Made by a program: the position numbers and the translations under genes. This document shows positions 7,398-16,030 of a stretch of DNA of 64,000 nt, piece by piece; positions within the stretch are counted from its first letter, which is position 1, and every line of letters starts with the position of its first letter. Below the pieces are notes generated by a model. That model was not told the origin of the DNA, made no database searches, and saw only the letters and a program-made list of their open reading frames with translations. The DNA comes from a virus: IMG/VR virus record IMGVR_UViG_3300008262_000003, positions 1 to 64,000 of that record; one strand, 5' to 3'.

Positions 7398-8041
7398 TCC
7401 CTTAGTTTAATATCATCTAAATATATGTAACCCATACCTTTATTTTCTATATATTCGAACACCTCGTGAAAATCAATTTTATGTTGGTCGTGCCACGCAT
7501 AATCAGGTAAGAATTCATCCCAAAAATCAACGTTTTTACCTTTTCTAAAAATACCTCGTATCACATAATAAATATCACAATACATCATGCTAATATCCAT
7601 AGATTCTATTGATACAGTTAATTCCTTATCATTATCTCTCAGAGTATCTACTTTTTGTGCTAATCTATCCACCTTATTTCTAAATTCAGGACTTTGATAT
7701 AACTCACAACAACAGTCACCATTCCAAGGAAATACTAAATCACCATATCTAATTTCAATATCGATCATTCCAAATGTTTTACCTCGTTCATAAAACATTA
7801 AATTATCAAATATACTATTAACATAAAATTCATACTGTTGTTCTATATACTCACCAACGCGATCAACCTTAATTATAAAATCATCTACCAACGGTACCGC
7901 CTCAAATACTAACCTAATCTCAGGATGTGATCTCCAAGTATCCTTTTCAATAAAATCTTTCAAATAATAATCAACATCACCAAATGTGACTTTGTCTATA
8001 GTGAGTTGCAATATCTTAAAAATTTTATATGCCGATATCAT
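7394..8041 (-). CDS. Hypothetical protein (215 aa)
   Basis: Acidic, aromatic-rich, starting MISAYKIFKILQLTIDKVTFG, with a CCC cluster near residue 110. The first 20 residues form an amphipathic helix without the E cleavage residue. Coupled by 4-nt overlaps to genes on both sides. Confidence 0.6.
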   Translation of the reverse strand: MISAYKIFKILQLTIDKVTFGDVDYYLKDFIEKDTWRSHPEIRLVFEAVPLVDDFIIKVDRVGEYIEQQYEFYVNSIFDNLMFYERGKTFGMIDIEIRYGDLVFPWNGDCCCELYQSPEFRNKVDRLAQKVDTLRDNDKELTVSIESMDISMMYCDIYYVIRGIFRKGKNVDFWDEFLPDYAWHDQHKIDFHEVFEYIENKGMGYIYLDDIKLRE

Positions 8042-8682
8042 AATGTTTTAATTATATTATTAATATCTGTAGTAAGTGATGATTTATCCACTCTTCTTAT
8101 ATAACCCAAATCTGTTCTTAAAATATTAATCCAATTCTTTTTATATTTAACATCCGTCCTATTTGTAGTTCTTTCACTCTTATAAAGATCATTCAATTTT
8201 TGATATAGTTCTTTGAGTTGCGGTCTATTGAATATTTGTGGATACGTTTTATAAATCCCATCATAAATTGTTTCCAATTTGTTGTTCTTAACTCCGTCCG
8301 TTATCTTTGTAAATATAGATGACAACATTTGTGAATCTCTAGAACTTAGTTCTGCAACCATTTTCTCTTCGGTTGGTTTTTCACCTTGCTTATACCCTGT
8401 GATATTTGAAACGTCCGTAGTTCCTGAGACTGGTTGTTTATATCCCGAAGTAAGTGATGATATGTCAGTACCTTTTGTTTTTTGATTATATCCCGAGGTT
8501 AAACTCGCAATATCCGTTCCTTTAGTTTTTTGACCATAACCCGAAGTTAATTTTGATATATCGGTACTTCCTTGTGTAGATTGTGTGTATCCGCTAGTGA
8601 ATTGAGAAATGTTTGTCTGTTCTATCATATACATTGATAGAATTTGTATTTTTTCACTTTCGGAAATTATAAATTTGCTCAT
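8038..8682 (-). CDS. Tagged protein with five SGY repeats
   Basis: 214 residues. Tag MSKFIISESEKIQILSMYMIE, then Q. Residues 22-100 hold about five tandem units of 17-18 residues with consensus TDI-LTSGY-QKTKG. A helical C-terminal domain follows. The repeat region is Gly/Ser/Thr/Tyr-rich and probably extended or beta. Function is unknown. A structural spacer or adhesive repeat carried in the head is one reading. Confidence 0.65.
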   Translation of the reverse strand: MSKFIISESEKIQILSMYMIEQTNISQFTSGYTQSTQGSTDISKLTSGYGQKTKGTDIASLTSGYNQKTKGTDISSLTSGYKQPVSGTTDVSNITGYKQGEKPTEEKMVAELSSRDSQMLSSIFTKITDGVKNNKLETIYDGIYKTYPQIFNRPQLKELYQKLNDLYKSERTTNRTDVKYKKNWINILRTDLGYIRRVDKSSLTTDINNIIKTL

Positions 8683-8687
8683 TTATT

Positions 8688-9596
8688 TTAATCATCTAAA
8701 TTGTTGGAAGACGGTGTAGTTCTTTTTGGTGAATTACTTGCCAAATTTTGATTGGTGTTACTTGGTGTGTTTAATGCCGCAATATCACTAGCACTAGTAT
8801 TATCATCAGTCATACTTGGATTACTCATTCCAATTTCTTTTTTAAATAACTCACCATATTTGGCACAACTAGTTTTTCCAAATTTACCACTTACAGGTGT
8901 TACACCATTTTTCTTTTGCCAATTCATCAACGCTTGACGAGTTTCGTTACCAAATTTCTTATCGTTTTTAGCACCGGTTAATCCAATAATTGTTTGAACT
9001 TGCCCAACAGACTCACCTTTCATACCGTATTGTATTATTTTAGTACCTTGACACGCCTCTTGGAATGTTGGTGCCTGTACAAAAGTTGCCGCTTGTTGAT
9101 TAGTTTTAGGGTTTGTATTCTGTTGGGGTTTCTGTGATCCCAACGTATAATCAATTTTTATTGATCCTGTTTTCAAATCTTGATTACCATAAGCATCGGT
9201 TTCGACTTGATATGTTAATTTTACACCCGCTTTACCTAAAATCGCGGCATAGTTTTTTACGTCTGCAAGATTGTCTGATTCCATTTCACCATTTAACATT
9301 GTTTGAATGGTTTGTTTTTCAAACTTCACAAAATCAGTATCCAACTCTCTATAATCGTTAGGTGATTTAACTAAGTTAAATACGGTAGCAATCACTTTCT
9401 CATTAGTATCCATTGCTTGAGTTGTCTTTGATGCTAAGAAATATGCGGGATCATTAATACCCGACGCTTTAGCACGATCTTTGAGTGATGTTGTTGCTTG
9501 TTCATAAAGAACCGACTTAAACTCAGTTTTAACTTCTCTCTCATAAAGAGACAGTATATTATTTTTTTCAGATTCTGTTAATTTTATTCTACTCAT
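8688..9596 (-). CDS. Tagged peptidoglycan-binding protein
   Basis: 302 residues. Tag MSRIKLTESEKNNILSLYE, with a second hydrophobic-x-E site (LYE, then Q) about 15 residues on. Residues 185-255 form a PG_binding_1 domain (IIQYGMKGESVGQVQTIIGL, then a KFGNETRQALMNWQKKNG-like stretch). The C-terminal tail is Ser/Asn/Thr-rich. Likely a virion protein that contacts cell wall during entry. The TATTTAT box is about 15 nt upstream. Confidence 0.75.
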   Translation of the reverse strand: MSRIKLTESEKNNILSLYEREVKTEFKSVLYEQATTSLKDRAKASGINDPAYFLASKTTQAMDTNEKVIATVFNLVKSPNDYRELDTDFVKFEKQTIQTMLNGEMESDNLADVKNYAAILGKAGVKLTYQVETDAYGNQDLKTGSIKIDYTLGSQKPQQNTNPKTNQQAATFVQAPTFQEACQGTKIIQYGMKGESVGQVQTIIGLTGAKNDKKFGNETRQALMNWQKKNGVTPVSGKFGKTSCAKYGELFKKEIGMSNPSMTDDNTSASDIAALNTPSNTNQNLASNSPKRTTPSSNNLDD

Positions 9597-9622
9597 AACC
9601 TTTTATTTATTATAAATATCAT

Positions 9623-10303
9623 TTAATTAAAAAGAGTTAATTCAATATCATCAATTACTGTGAGAGTACCATCTTCAAGAAAATTCAGTAATTCAGAAAA
9701 TAATCCTTTCCTATTACTAACACCAAATGAACTACTATTAAACTCTCCAATATATTCCGCCAAATCCCAATCATTACTACTTATTTTGGATCTTATTGTT
9801 ATTCTCAATGTTAATGCGGTATAACGGTTAAATGTTTCTGTGTAATCCACGTTAACAACATTAACTTCAAACGGTAGAGGTAGGTTTATTGTATCTTGAG
9901 CGACCTCTTTCATTTTTTCAAAAATACCATCGGTTGATAATACAGGTAACGACGAATCTGTCAGGTAATAATCATAGATATATTCTTTATCGTTATATAC
10001 AACACTAACACTTAACCTATTTGATTCAAGTGCCGCAAATATTTCAATAAAAGATTTAATTTTTGACCATATTTCAAATGCGATATTCACAGGTGATATA
10101 AAATAATCTTTAGGTGTTATTTCCAAATCATAAACCATATGATATCTATCATTCATATTATCAAAATATGAATTTGAAAATTTGGCGGTAACATATCCAA
10201 ACAAAGTATCTTCTCTACCTAATTTGAATTGTTCAAATGTTGTTCTACCAATTACATTTAATATACCAATCATTGATTTTATTCTAGATTCTAATTCACC
10301 CAT
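9623..10303 (-). CDS. Hypothetical protein (226 aa)
   Basis: Starts MGELESRIKSMIGILNVIGR, a tag-like amphipathic helix without a clear terminal x-E. The rest is predicted alternating helix and strand with no recognised motif. The box (plus 10309-10315) is 5 nt before the ATG. Probably a virion-class gene. Confidence 0.6.
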   Translation of the reverse strand: MGELESRIKSMIGILNVIGRTTFEQFKLGREDTLFGYVTAKFSNSYFDNMNDRYHMVYDLEITPKDYFISPVNIAFEIWSKIKSFIEIFAALESNRLSVSVVYNDKEYIYDYYLTDSSLPVLSTDGIFEKMKEVAQDTINLPLPFEVNVVNVDYTETFNRYTALTLRITIRSKISSNDWDLAEYIGEFNSSSFGVSNRKGLFSELLNFLEDGTLTVIDDIELTLFN

Positions 10304-10333
10304 AACTAATAAATACTTTTTAATTAACTATTG

Positions 10334-10924
10334 TTAATCAATGGTTGAAAATCTCGGAAGTGGTCTATTTAATAGTTTTATAATCTTGGTTTTTACTCCA
10401 CATTGTTTAATACCCTCATTATCTTTTGGTGTGTGAACAAAGTTTGTTAACCCCCAATCATTTTCATATCCTTCTTCATACCACTTACGTTTGGTTCCTA
10501 AGTCTAAGTCATCTACTGCGACCCAATGTGTAACTTGTGGATTTTGTTTTAACCAATATCGTATCTCACAACACCTTTCATATTCTAACATTTCATTAGG
10601 ATCTATTTTTGATACATCGGTGGTATCCATATCAGAATTATATCTTTCAGTAACACCTATTGGTTTTTTCTTTATCTCCCAAAAATCAAACAATTGTCCA
10701 AAGTCGTGAATATCCGCCCAGTTCTTCCAATCTGAAGAAATAACAATCTCACAATCTGTTTCATCAATTATTGAATTCAAAACCACCAATCCTTTTTTAT
10801 TAAAATTGTCAAACCTCATATGAACATTTTCATGCTTTGAATGGTGTCCTTTTTTATTATATCTCGATCCCCATTCTGATGCTAAACAAATTACTCCGTC
10901 AAAATCTAAAAAAAGTACTTTCAT
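10334..10924 (-). CDS. HAD-superfamily phosphatase-like protein
   Basis: 196 residues. HAD motifs in order: LDFDGVI (6-12, catalytic Asp pair), VISSDWKNW (motif II Ser near residue 64) and VAVDDLDLG (motif IV, acidic pair). This set fits the HAD domain of 'Swiss Army Knife' RNA-repair proteins and related phage HADs better than sugar phosphatases. The substrate is not predictable. The promoter is host-type (10938-10968), unlike neighbouring virion-type genes. Confidence 0.75.
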   Translation of the reverse strand: MKVLFLDFDGVICLASEWGSRYNKKGHHSKHENVHMRFDNFNKKGLVVLNSIIDETDCEIVISSDWKNWADIHDFGQLFDFWEIKKKPIGVTERYNSDMDTTDVSKIDPNEMLEYERCCEIRYWLKQNPQVTHWVAVDDLDLGTKRKWYEEGYENDWGLTNFVHTPKDNEGIKQCGVKTKIIKLLNRPLPRFSTID

Positions 10925-10937
10925 TGTTTTTTTTTCA

Positions 10938-10968
10938 TAAAGATAACCATATTTATTTGAAAATCAAA
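10938..10968 (-). promoter_or_regulatory. Host-type promoter
   Basis: Minus-strand TTTG-N19-TATCTTTA, one base off the TAnnTTTG consensus, upstream of the HAD gene. Confidence 0.55.
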
Positions 10969-10971
10969 AAA

Positions 10972-11172
10972 ATGAATGAAGTAAAATATGTCCTAAAGGG
11001 TGATCGTGGAACCGGTGGTTTAACTGTGTTATGTAAAGAATGTTATAAACCTATTGAATATATTAAAAAGGGTGAAAAACGAGAACCCAAATCGGCATAT
11101 TGTGAATTACATATCCCGATGGTGGATAATTTAACTTTGAAGGATTATTCTGAAGATCTTATTTCAATTTGA
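10972..11172 (+). CDS. Small putative zinc-binding protein (66 aa)
   Basis: Starts MNEVKYVLKGDRGTGGLTVL. Has CKEC and a downstream YCELHI, giving a possible C-x2-C...C-x2-H zinc site. This start excludes 45 upstream codons that run back over the divergent HAD gene. TATTTAT at 10950-10956 lies 15 nt before the ATG. Confidence 0.55.
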   Translation: MNEVKYVLKGDRGTGGLTVLCKECYKPIEYIKKGEKREPKSAYCELHIPMVDNLTLKDYSEDLISI

Positions 11173-11186
11173 AAGGTCTCCCCAAC

Positions 11187-11498
11187 TCAAAAGAACTTTG
11201 TCAAACGTGACTGTTGGGTGTTTATACCCTCAATTTGAAAGGTTTCACCAACCCATCTACCCATAAGTGATTCTAACATAGATACTTCCATAGGAATGTA
11301 GCGAAGAATTTGATCAATAATATCACGATAGATTGATAAATAATTTTCATTTTTCAATCCCAAATGACCATATTCTTCAGGATCTATAAACCAAATATTA
11401 CCATTTCTATATTTTCTCCATTCATAATTCTTAAACTGAGTTTCCATAAATTTTTTGAAAACAGGATATAACTTATCTTCTGTTACTTTAACTTTCAT
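11187..11498 (-). CDS. YEW/WVE family protein
   Basis: 103 residues. Member of a family repeated at least nine times here: N-terminal helix (MKVKVTEDKLYPVFKKFMET), a YEW motif near residue 25, a small beta sheet, then RYIPMEVSMLES...WVGE and a final strand. Closest copies are at 34053, 34439 and 34769. The first helix is tag-like. ATGA overlap with the gene upstream. Function unknown. Confidence 0.7.
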   Translation of the reverse strand: MKVKVTEDKLYPVFKKFMETQFKNYEWRKYRNGNIWFIDPEEYGHLGLKNENYLSIYRDIIDQILRYIPMEVSMLESLMGRWVGETFQIEGINTQQSRLTKFF

Positions 11499-11974
11499 TG
11501 TTCAATTAAATTTACATCAACATACGCCACAGGCCATCCAACCAATCTATTAATGTGATCAGAAAACTCATCACTTGCGTCATCAGGGTTAAAAACAAAA
11601 TCTTCAAAACATTCCGTTGTTAATAATTCAAGATCCACAGATGCGGTTAACTCAAATCTACTTTTACTAGATTCTCGAGGTTCTATTCCAAAATTATTTA
11701 TCTTAAATCTAATTGAACAATTTGTTTCAATATCTTCATCATAAAATGTTCTTGTTTCCCATTTATTCGCATACTCAGCATTCAATCCATTAATAAAAAC
11801 TTGTGGATCACCATCATATTTTGTATCCAAATAATCTAAATACATTTTAAAAGACTCCCACTTATCAAGTCCTAATGAATTTCCTAATAAGTCAGGAATA
11901 AAGATACCTTTATGTTTATCCAACAACATAAAAGCGATTTGTTTAATCTTATTTTCAGTAATCAATACTTTCAT
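11495..11974 (-). CDS. Hypothetical protein (159 aa)
   Basis: Starts MKVLITENKIKQIAFMLLDK, like the first helix of the YEW/WVE family, but the remainder differs and has no YEW or WVE motif. It could be a divergent relative. The box (plus 11980-11986) is 5 nt before the ATG; the next gene is coupled by ATGA. Confidence 0.6.
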   Translation of the reverse strand: MKVLITENKIKQIAFMLLDKHKGIFIPDLLGNSLGLDKWESFKMYLDYLDTKYDGDPQVFINGLNAEYANKWETRTFYDEDIETNCSIRFKINNFGIEPRESSKSRFELTASVDLELLTTECFEDFVFNPDDASDEFSDHINRLVGWPVAYVDVNLIEQ

Positions 11975-12194
11975 ACCATATAAATATGCACAATAAGTCC
12001 TTCTAGGAGATATTCAGCAAATAACTTCATTTTCCCAGCATCTCACCCACGAAAAACTTATATATTTACCATTTTTGAATCTGTCGGGGACAATCTCAGA
12101 TCTATTTGACCTTACCAACCCAACGTCTGTTCCTCATTTGTTACCGGACTTAAAATATAATCATAGAGGAAGTTCAAGGACTCAAAAATAAATA

Positions 12195-12416
12195 TTATTG
12201 ATTTTCAAAAATTGTAAACCGTGTTACTCTTCTATTTTCCCAAGTAACAACATCATACCATATTGAAAACGGTCGGCAATATATCGTTCCAAACAACAAT
12301 GATTTATAAACAACCATCGTTTCTTGTGTTTCAGTATGTACTGCCAACGTTATTATCTCATACTCACCACCTTTATAGTGGTTCCATTTTTCACTAGGTC
12401 TTGGGTAATTTTTCAT
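12195..12416 (-). CDS. DUF1653 family protein
   Basis: 73 residues with the DUF1653 pattern: W-HYKGGEYEI, an AVHTET-ET-VVYKSL core, and a CRPFSIWYDVV end. The family is a small SH3-like domain in many bacteria and phages; its function is unknown. Overlaps the next gene upstream by 4 nt, in the clpP transcription unit. The 220 bp upstream of clpP's neighbours (11975-12194) show no gene on either strand. Confidence 0.75.
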   Translation of the reverse strand: MKNYPRPSEKWNHYKGGEYEIITLAVHTETQETMVVYKSLLFGTIYCRPFSIWYDVVTWENRRVTRFTIFENQ

Positions 12417-12595
12417 AAATTTTTATTTTTAATTAACATAATGATCCAAGCAATAATCATTAAAGGGTAAAACACGATCATTGCCAATCTTTCCGGCCAA
12501 GTGAACGGGTCTGTTGCCTTATAAATGTCATTCAACCATTCAACAACAAACCCGAACAAAATACCAATAATAAAATATGTCGTAACAGGATTCAT
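12413..12595 (-). CDS. Small membrane protein (60 aa)
   Basis: Two transmembrane segments (about 5-22 and 37-54) with a short acidic loop. ATGA-coupled on both sides between clpP and the DUF1653 gene, so it is co-expressed with the protease. Role unknown. Confidence 0.6.
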   Translation of the reverse strand: MNPVTTYFIIGILFGFVVEWLNDIYKATDPFTWPERLAMIVFYPLMIIAWIIMLIKNKNL

Positions 12596-13296
12596 CGGTT
12601 TAATACCTCTTTTTGGTAATACTCATTAAACCCTTCCAATAAAGAGGTAACGGATTGATTAGTTTCCAATCCAATAACCGTATCAATCAAACCAAACTCA
12701 ACCGCTTCATCAGAATTAAACCATTTATCACGACTTGATACATTCAATACCTCGTCAAAACTCTTTCCTGTGTTTTGAGATAAGATCTTAAATAAGATGT
12801 AATTGTATTTTTCACCTTCCATTTGAGAGATTCGGGTATCTTGGACATTACCCCTCATTCCGTGAGACACTTGGTGTGTCATTACCTTAGCGTGAATCAA
12901 TGAATGTCTCTTACCTTTGGTTCCCGATGACAATAGAACCGAACCCATCGAGGCACACATTCCTATATTGACCGTAGAAACGTCAGATTTGACGTAATTC
13001 ATTAGATCTACTATTCCGAGACCATCTACCACCGAACCACCCGGAGAATTGATATAAAGGGTTATATCACGTTTTTCCACGGAATCCAAATAAAGGAGTT
13101 GGGCTTGGACAATGTCAGACATATGCTGATCAACAGGACCTGACACCCAAATGATACGATCTCTCATTAAACGAGAAAATACATCCATCTGTGTGGCTCG
13201 CAATTCACGTTCTTCCAAAATGTAAGGGGTTAATCCCGCATTGACATCAATATACTTGTTAATGTCAGTTTTTGATAATCCAAAATGTTTTTCCAT
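12592..13296 (-). CDS. clpP: ClpP-type serine protease
   Basis: 234 residues, close to cellular ClpP length. Catalytic triad by motif: Ser116 in CASMGS, His141 in MTHQ, Asp190 in SRDKW. The oligomer and substrate motif INSPGGSV is at 82-89. The start follows the promoter -7 box by 4 nt; an upstream in-frame extension is rejected. It resembles cytosolic ClpP more than capsid-maturation proteases and may recruit host ClpX/ClpC. A role in cutting the tagged head proteins is possible but not supported directly. Confidence 0.9.
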   Translation of the reverse strand: MEKHFGLSKTDINKYIDVNAGLTPYILEERELRATQMDVFSRLMRDRIIWVSGPVDQHMSDIVQAQLLYLDSVEKRDITLYINSPGGSVVDGLGIVDLMNYVKSDVSTVNIGMCASMGSVLLSSGTKGKRHSLIHAKVMTHQVSHGMRGNVQDTRISQMEGEKYNYILFKILSQNTGKSFDEVLNVSSRDKWFNSDEAVEFGLIDTVIGLETNQSVTSLLEGFNEYYQKEVLNR

Positions 13297-13300
13297 ACGA

Positions 13301-13332
13301 CAAAGGTAAAACATATTTTTGAAAGTTCCAAA
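13301..13332 (-). promoter_or_regulatory. Host-type promoter of clpP
   Basis: Minus-strand TTTG-N20-TACCTTTG, a full match to the Bacteroidetes consensus. It ends 4 nt before the clpP ATG. Confidence 0.8.
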
Positions 13333-13342
13333 CCTTAACAAA

Positions 13343-13373
13343 TAAAAAAACCCCGGTAGCGAATCGGGGTTTT
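13343..13373 (-). terminator. Rho-independent terminator
   Basis: AAACCCCG and CGGGGTTT stem with a T run on the minus strand, ending the 13739-13431 transcript just before the clpP promoter. Confidence 0.75.
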
Positions 13374-13378
13374 AATTT

Positions 13379-13421
13379 GGTCGCAACAGCAACCGGTCCT
13401 AAGCCCTCAATGTTTAGAGGG
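13379..13421 (-). other. Structured 3' UTR or small RNA
   Basis: Two hairpins on the minus strand between the 13431 stop and the terminator: CCCTC/GAGGG (13404-13421) and GGTTGC/GCGACC (13379-13394). The second needs a G-U pair that exists only in the minus-strand RNA, which sets the direction. Confidence 0.35.
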
Positions 13422-13430
13422 AATATCTTT

Positions 13431-13739
13431 TTAGAATCTTTCCCAATATATCCTGAAATACACCAAATCAATTGGACAGGCAAATGAATAGGGATCGAAA
13501 CCTAAATAAGTTTTTATGCTTTTACGAAATTCTGATTTTACATTAACATCATATTCGTCAGTAAAATATAATTGAATTACTTTTTGTTCAACGTTTCCAA
13601 TACCAGCAACTAACACAAGATTATTTTTAATCTTGATATCATAAATTCTTTTATCATTAGAAAGAAGTTTTACAACCAATGTTGATAATTTATCCCCCAA
13701 TATAGTAAGTTCTTCCGGTGTTTTATCTTCAAAATTCAT
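13431..13739 (-). CDS. Hypothetical protein (102 aa)
   Basis: Starts MNFEDKTPEELTILGDKLST. Mixed alpha/beta, soluble, no recognised motif. Monocistronic with a structured 3' end and terminator. Its upstream region faces the divergent promoter at 13769. Confidence 0.6.
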   Translation of the reverse strand: MNFEDKTPEELTILGDKLSTLVVKLLSNDKRIYDIKIKNNLVLVAGIGNVEQKVIQLYFTDEYDVNVKSEFRKSIKTYLGFDPYSFACPIDLVYFRIYWERF

Positions 13740-13768
13740 ATTTTAAGTAACATTATTAACATAAATAG

Positions 13769-13799
13769 TTTGTGAAATCAAAATTTCTACTTACCTTAG
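13769..13799 (+). promoter_or_regulatory. Host-type promoter
   Basis: TTTG-N19-TACCTTAG, ending 4 nt before the ATG at 13804. Confidence 0.6.
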
Positions 13800-13803
13800 C
13801 AAT

Positions 13804-14292
13804 ATGAACATATTCTTTTTAGACTACGATGTAAAAAAATGTGCTGAAGATCATTGTGATAAGCACGTTGTGAAAATGATTTTGGAAACTGCCCAATTAT
13901 TGTGCGGTGTACATCACGCCACGGAACAGGAAACACCAAATGTCCCATATAAATTATCACACAAAAATCACCCTTGTGCTATATGGTCTCGTCAATCATT
14001 AACTAACTACTTGTATCTATGTGAGTTAGGGTTAGAGTTATGTTATGAATACACCAAAAGATACGGGAAAACTCACAAGTCACAACAAGTAATTGAATGG
14101 TGTATTGAAAACAAACCTGAGATTGTTGATCTTGGATTTACGGATCCGCCGAAAGCGATGCCTGATGAATATAAGGTCGATGATGTGGTTCAATCATATC
14201 GGAATTATTATATCGGAGATAAATTAAAATTTGCAAAATGGAAAACAGGACATATTCCTTCTTGGATGGAAGATATTTATGTATATGTTTAA
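13804..14292 (+). CDS. Conserved phage protein with HCDKHVVKM motif
   Basis: 162 residues. Conserved blocks HCDKHVVKMILETAQLL (18-34), SHKNHPCAIW and PPKAMPDEY are shared by an uncharacterised family in marine phages and giant viruses. The invariant His/Cys/Lys cluster suggests an enzyme or metal site. A link to pyrimidine-dimer glycosylase folds has been suggested for such proteins, but I cannot support it from these motifs. Confidence 0.75.
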   Translation: MNIFFLDYDVKKCAEDHCDKHVVKMILETAQLLCGVHHATEQETPNVPYKLSHKNHPCAIWSRQSLTNYLYLCELGLELCYEYTKRYGKTHKSQQVIEWCIENKPEIVDLGFTDPPKAMPDEYKVDDVVQSYRNYYIGDKLKFAKWKTGHIPSWMEDIYVYV

Positions 14293-14803
14293 AGAGTTTG
14301 CACAAGTATTATTAAATATCCCGATGAAACAACGATTACTTGGTTTGGTAATTATTGTTCTTGCTTTTGTTGGAATGGAACTCGGATTGTCGTTGATTAA
14401 AACAAAAAATCCTGAGACCGAAGAAATGAAAAAAACTATCAGTACATTAAGGATTGAATTACAAATCACAAGAGAGAGTGTTGTGGAGGCTCAAAGCCAA
14501 CTATCAAAATTAAACACAAGGATTATTGAAAGTGAGATGGGTTGTACGAATAAAATAATGTCAAGAGAACAAGAGATTTGGAAAATGATTGACTCTGTTC
14601 AGAGAATTATGAAAACTCATAACAACAAACAACTTCAGACAATTGAAAAAGTTACGACATCATATTATGATCCTAATGACACAGGAGTTGTTGTTTCAGC
14701 GATGGTATTACCACCAAAAACCAAAAAGGTTATTGTAAAGGATAACACTGAAGCGATTGAAGCGATGGATCTAATTAAGAAAAAGATTAAAAAATCAAAA
14801 TAA
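14285..14803 (+). CDS. Membrane-anchored coiled-coil protein
   Basis: 172 residues. One transmembrane segment (about 16-36), a coiled coil (45-115), then a soluble tail. The start is set by a TATTTAT box at 14274-14280, 4 nt away and lying inside the last codons of the previous gene. That makes it an internal promoter as well as an overlap. Topology fits an inner-membrane spanin or tail-associated protein. Confidence 0.6.
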   Translation: MFKEFAQVLLNIPMKQRLLGLVIIVLAFVGMELGLSLIKTKNPETEEMKKTISTLRIELQITRESVVEAQSQLSKLNTRIIESEMGCTNKIMSREQEIWKMIDSVQRIMKTHNNKQLQTIEKVTTSYYDPNDTGVVVSAMVLPPKTKKVIVKDNTEAIEAMDLIKKKIKKSK

Positions 14804-15310
14804 TCCTCTAAATTCTTTTGGTAGATATAGAAAAATCTCATCATTAGTATAGTCCATATCAACTTCACTTTCTTCAGGAAGTTCGTTAATTAATTTGAAC
14901 AAAGTTTCGTACAATTCAGAATTAAAAGGAAACTTCACAAGAATACTATCAAAACCACTTGCAGATCCTCTCAAACTTTCTTTATCTACTTCACCATCAT
15001 ACATTTTAATTAATGCGGTTACATAGAATCCAAAACTTTCGTTATCAGGACTAACCTCCTGAGTTTTATAACGTTGATCGGGATCATAACTAACTTCCTC
15101 TTCTTCATCATTATCAATTAATGATGATGGTATATCTGTTTTACCACCTGATATTAGATATAATTGTTCTTCTTCAGATAATGCGTCAAAACCTTTTTCA
15201 TTATATAGATCTAATACTTTATTGTAAGCATCCTCATCATATGCTTCGGTTATTACTTTTTTGATCAGACGGACCAACTCAGATTCGGTAAGTTTTATAA
15301 TTTTTTTCAT
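14795..15310 (-). CDS. Tagged acidic protein (171 aa)
   Basis: Tag MKKIIKLTESELVRLIKKVITE, then A: the 'LTESDLVRLVKKV' subtype also at 16807, 18017, 18624 and 55139. The body is strongly acidic (an EEEE run near residue 72) and ends with a small alpha/beta domain. No motif recognised. The box (plus 15315-15321) is 4 nt before the ATG. Confidence 0.65.
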   Translation of the reverse strand: MKKIIKLTESELVRLIKKVITEAYDEDAYNKVLDLYNEKGFDALSEEEQLYLISGGKTDIPSSLIDNDEEEEVSYDPDQRYKTQEVSPDNESFGFYVTALIKMYDGEVDKESLRGSASGFDSILVKFPFNSELYETLFKLINELPEESEVDMDYTNDEIFLYLPKEFRGLF

Positions 15311-15344
15311 AACAATAAATATTCTTTGTAATTAAAAAGTTGAA

Positions 15345-15686
15345 TCAATCTTGATTTAGATATGCCGCACTTACAGAATATATTCCACTGAGGTTAAGCT
15401 TCTTAAAAATAACCTTCTTAAGTGCTTGTAAAAGAGTTTTTTCATCAACAGGAAAAAATTCTTCAACAGTTATCATAAATTTTTCATCAAAATACATAAC
15501 ATTCGAACGCCAACCGGAGGAATTTAACGAAACATATATCATTTTATAATCATCTGTTTTATTAATAAAAAACATTACCTCTCCCTCAACTGGAACCCAC
15601 TTGTAATTCTTCTCAGGAAAAGTCATATCAAAGAACCTCTCTAACACTACAGACAATTGGTCAATATTAACAACAACTTTTTTCAT
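15345..15686 (-). CDS. YEW/WVE family protein, divergent
   Basis: 113 residues starting MKKVVVNIDQLSVVLERFFD, then KNYKWVP at the YEW position and a FPVDEKTLLQALKK segment where other members have IP...WVE. Last of a four-gene coupled run of family members (16736-15345), each overlapping the next by 1-4 nt. Confidence 0.6.
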   Translation of the reverse strand: MKKVVVNIDQLSVVLERFFDMTFPEKNYKWVPVEGEVMFFINKTDDYKMIYVSLNSSGWRSNVMYFDEKFMITVEEFFPVDEKTLLQALKKVIFKKLNLSGIYSVSAAYLNQD

Positions 15687-16030
15687 AAATCATAAGGTAT
15701 ATCATCCAACAAGAAATTAAATTCTGTGTGACGTTGGATCGGTGTGATGTTTAATTCGGATTTAATCCATTCTATCAAGTGTCTTATAATAGTTTCCCAT
15801 CTAATGGGAATGGAATTTTCTATAGATTTGGTAAATTCGGGATTAAATTTAAACGTTTCGTATTTTGGGTTGTACCCCATCAATGCCACATTATTTTTGT
15901 CCAAAAATAAATTTTGAAATCTTGTTTCATTTTGAGGTTCAACCCAACGAGAACCATTACTTTTATATAATTTGTCAATATATAATGACAATAGGGTGTA
16001 TATTTGGTCGTCATTTAATTTAACATTCAT
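15683..16030 (-). CDS. YEW/WVE family protein
   Basis: 115 residues: helix MNVKLNDDQIYTLLSLYIDK, SRWVEP at the YEW site, then SIPIRWETIIRHLIEWIKSE, the IP...W-x-E signature. Overlaps its neighbours by 4 nt on each side. Confidence 0.65.
   Translation of the reverse strand: MNVKLNDDQIYTLLSLYIDKLYKSNGSRWVEPQNETRFQNLFLDKNNVALMGYNPKYETFKFNPEFTKSIENSIPIRWETIIRHLIEWIKSELNITPIQRHTEFNFLLDDIPYDL

Noticed and set aside
8279-9361. Plus-strand frames at 8279-8485, 8752-8937 and 9113-9361
   Set aside because: Shadows of the tagged SGY and peptidoglycan-binding genes.
11975-12194. Possible small gene or RNA in the 220-bp gap
   Set aside because: No start with a box or promoter and no stable hairpin series; nothing to support a feature.
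13265-13483. 72-residue minus-strand frame
   Set aside because: It crosses the clpP promoter and a terminator and has no protein-like pattern.
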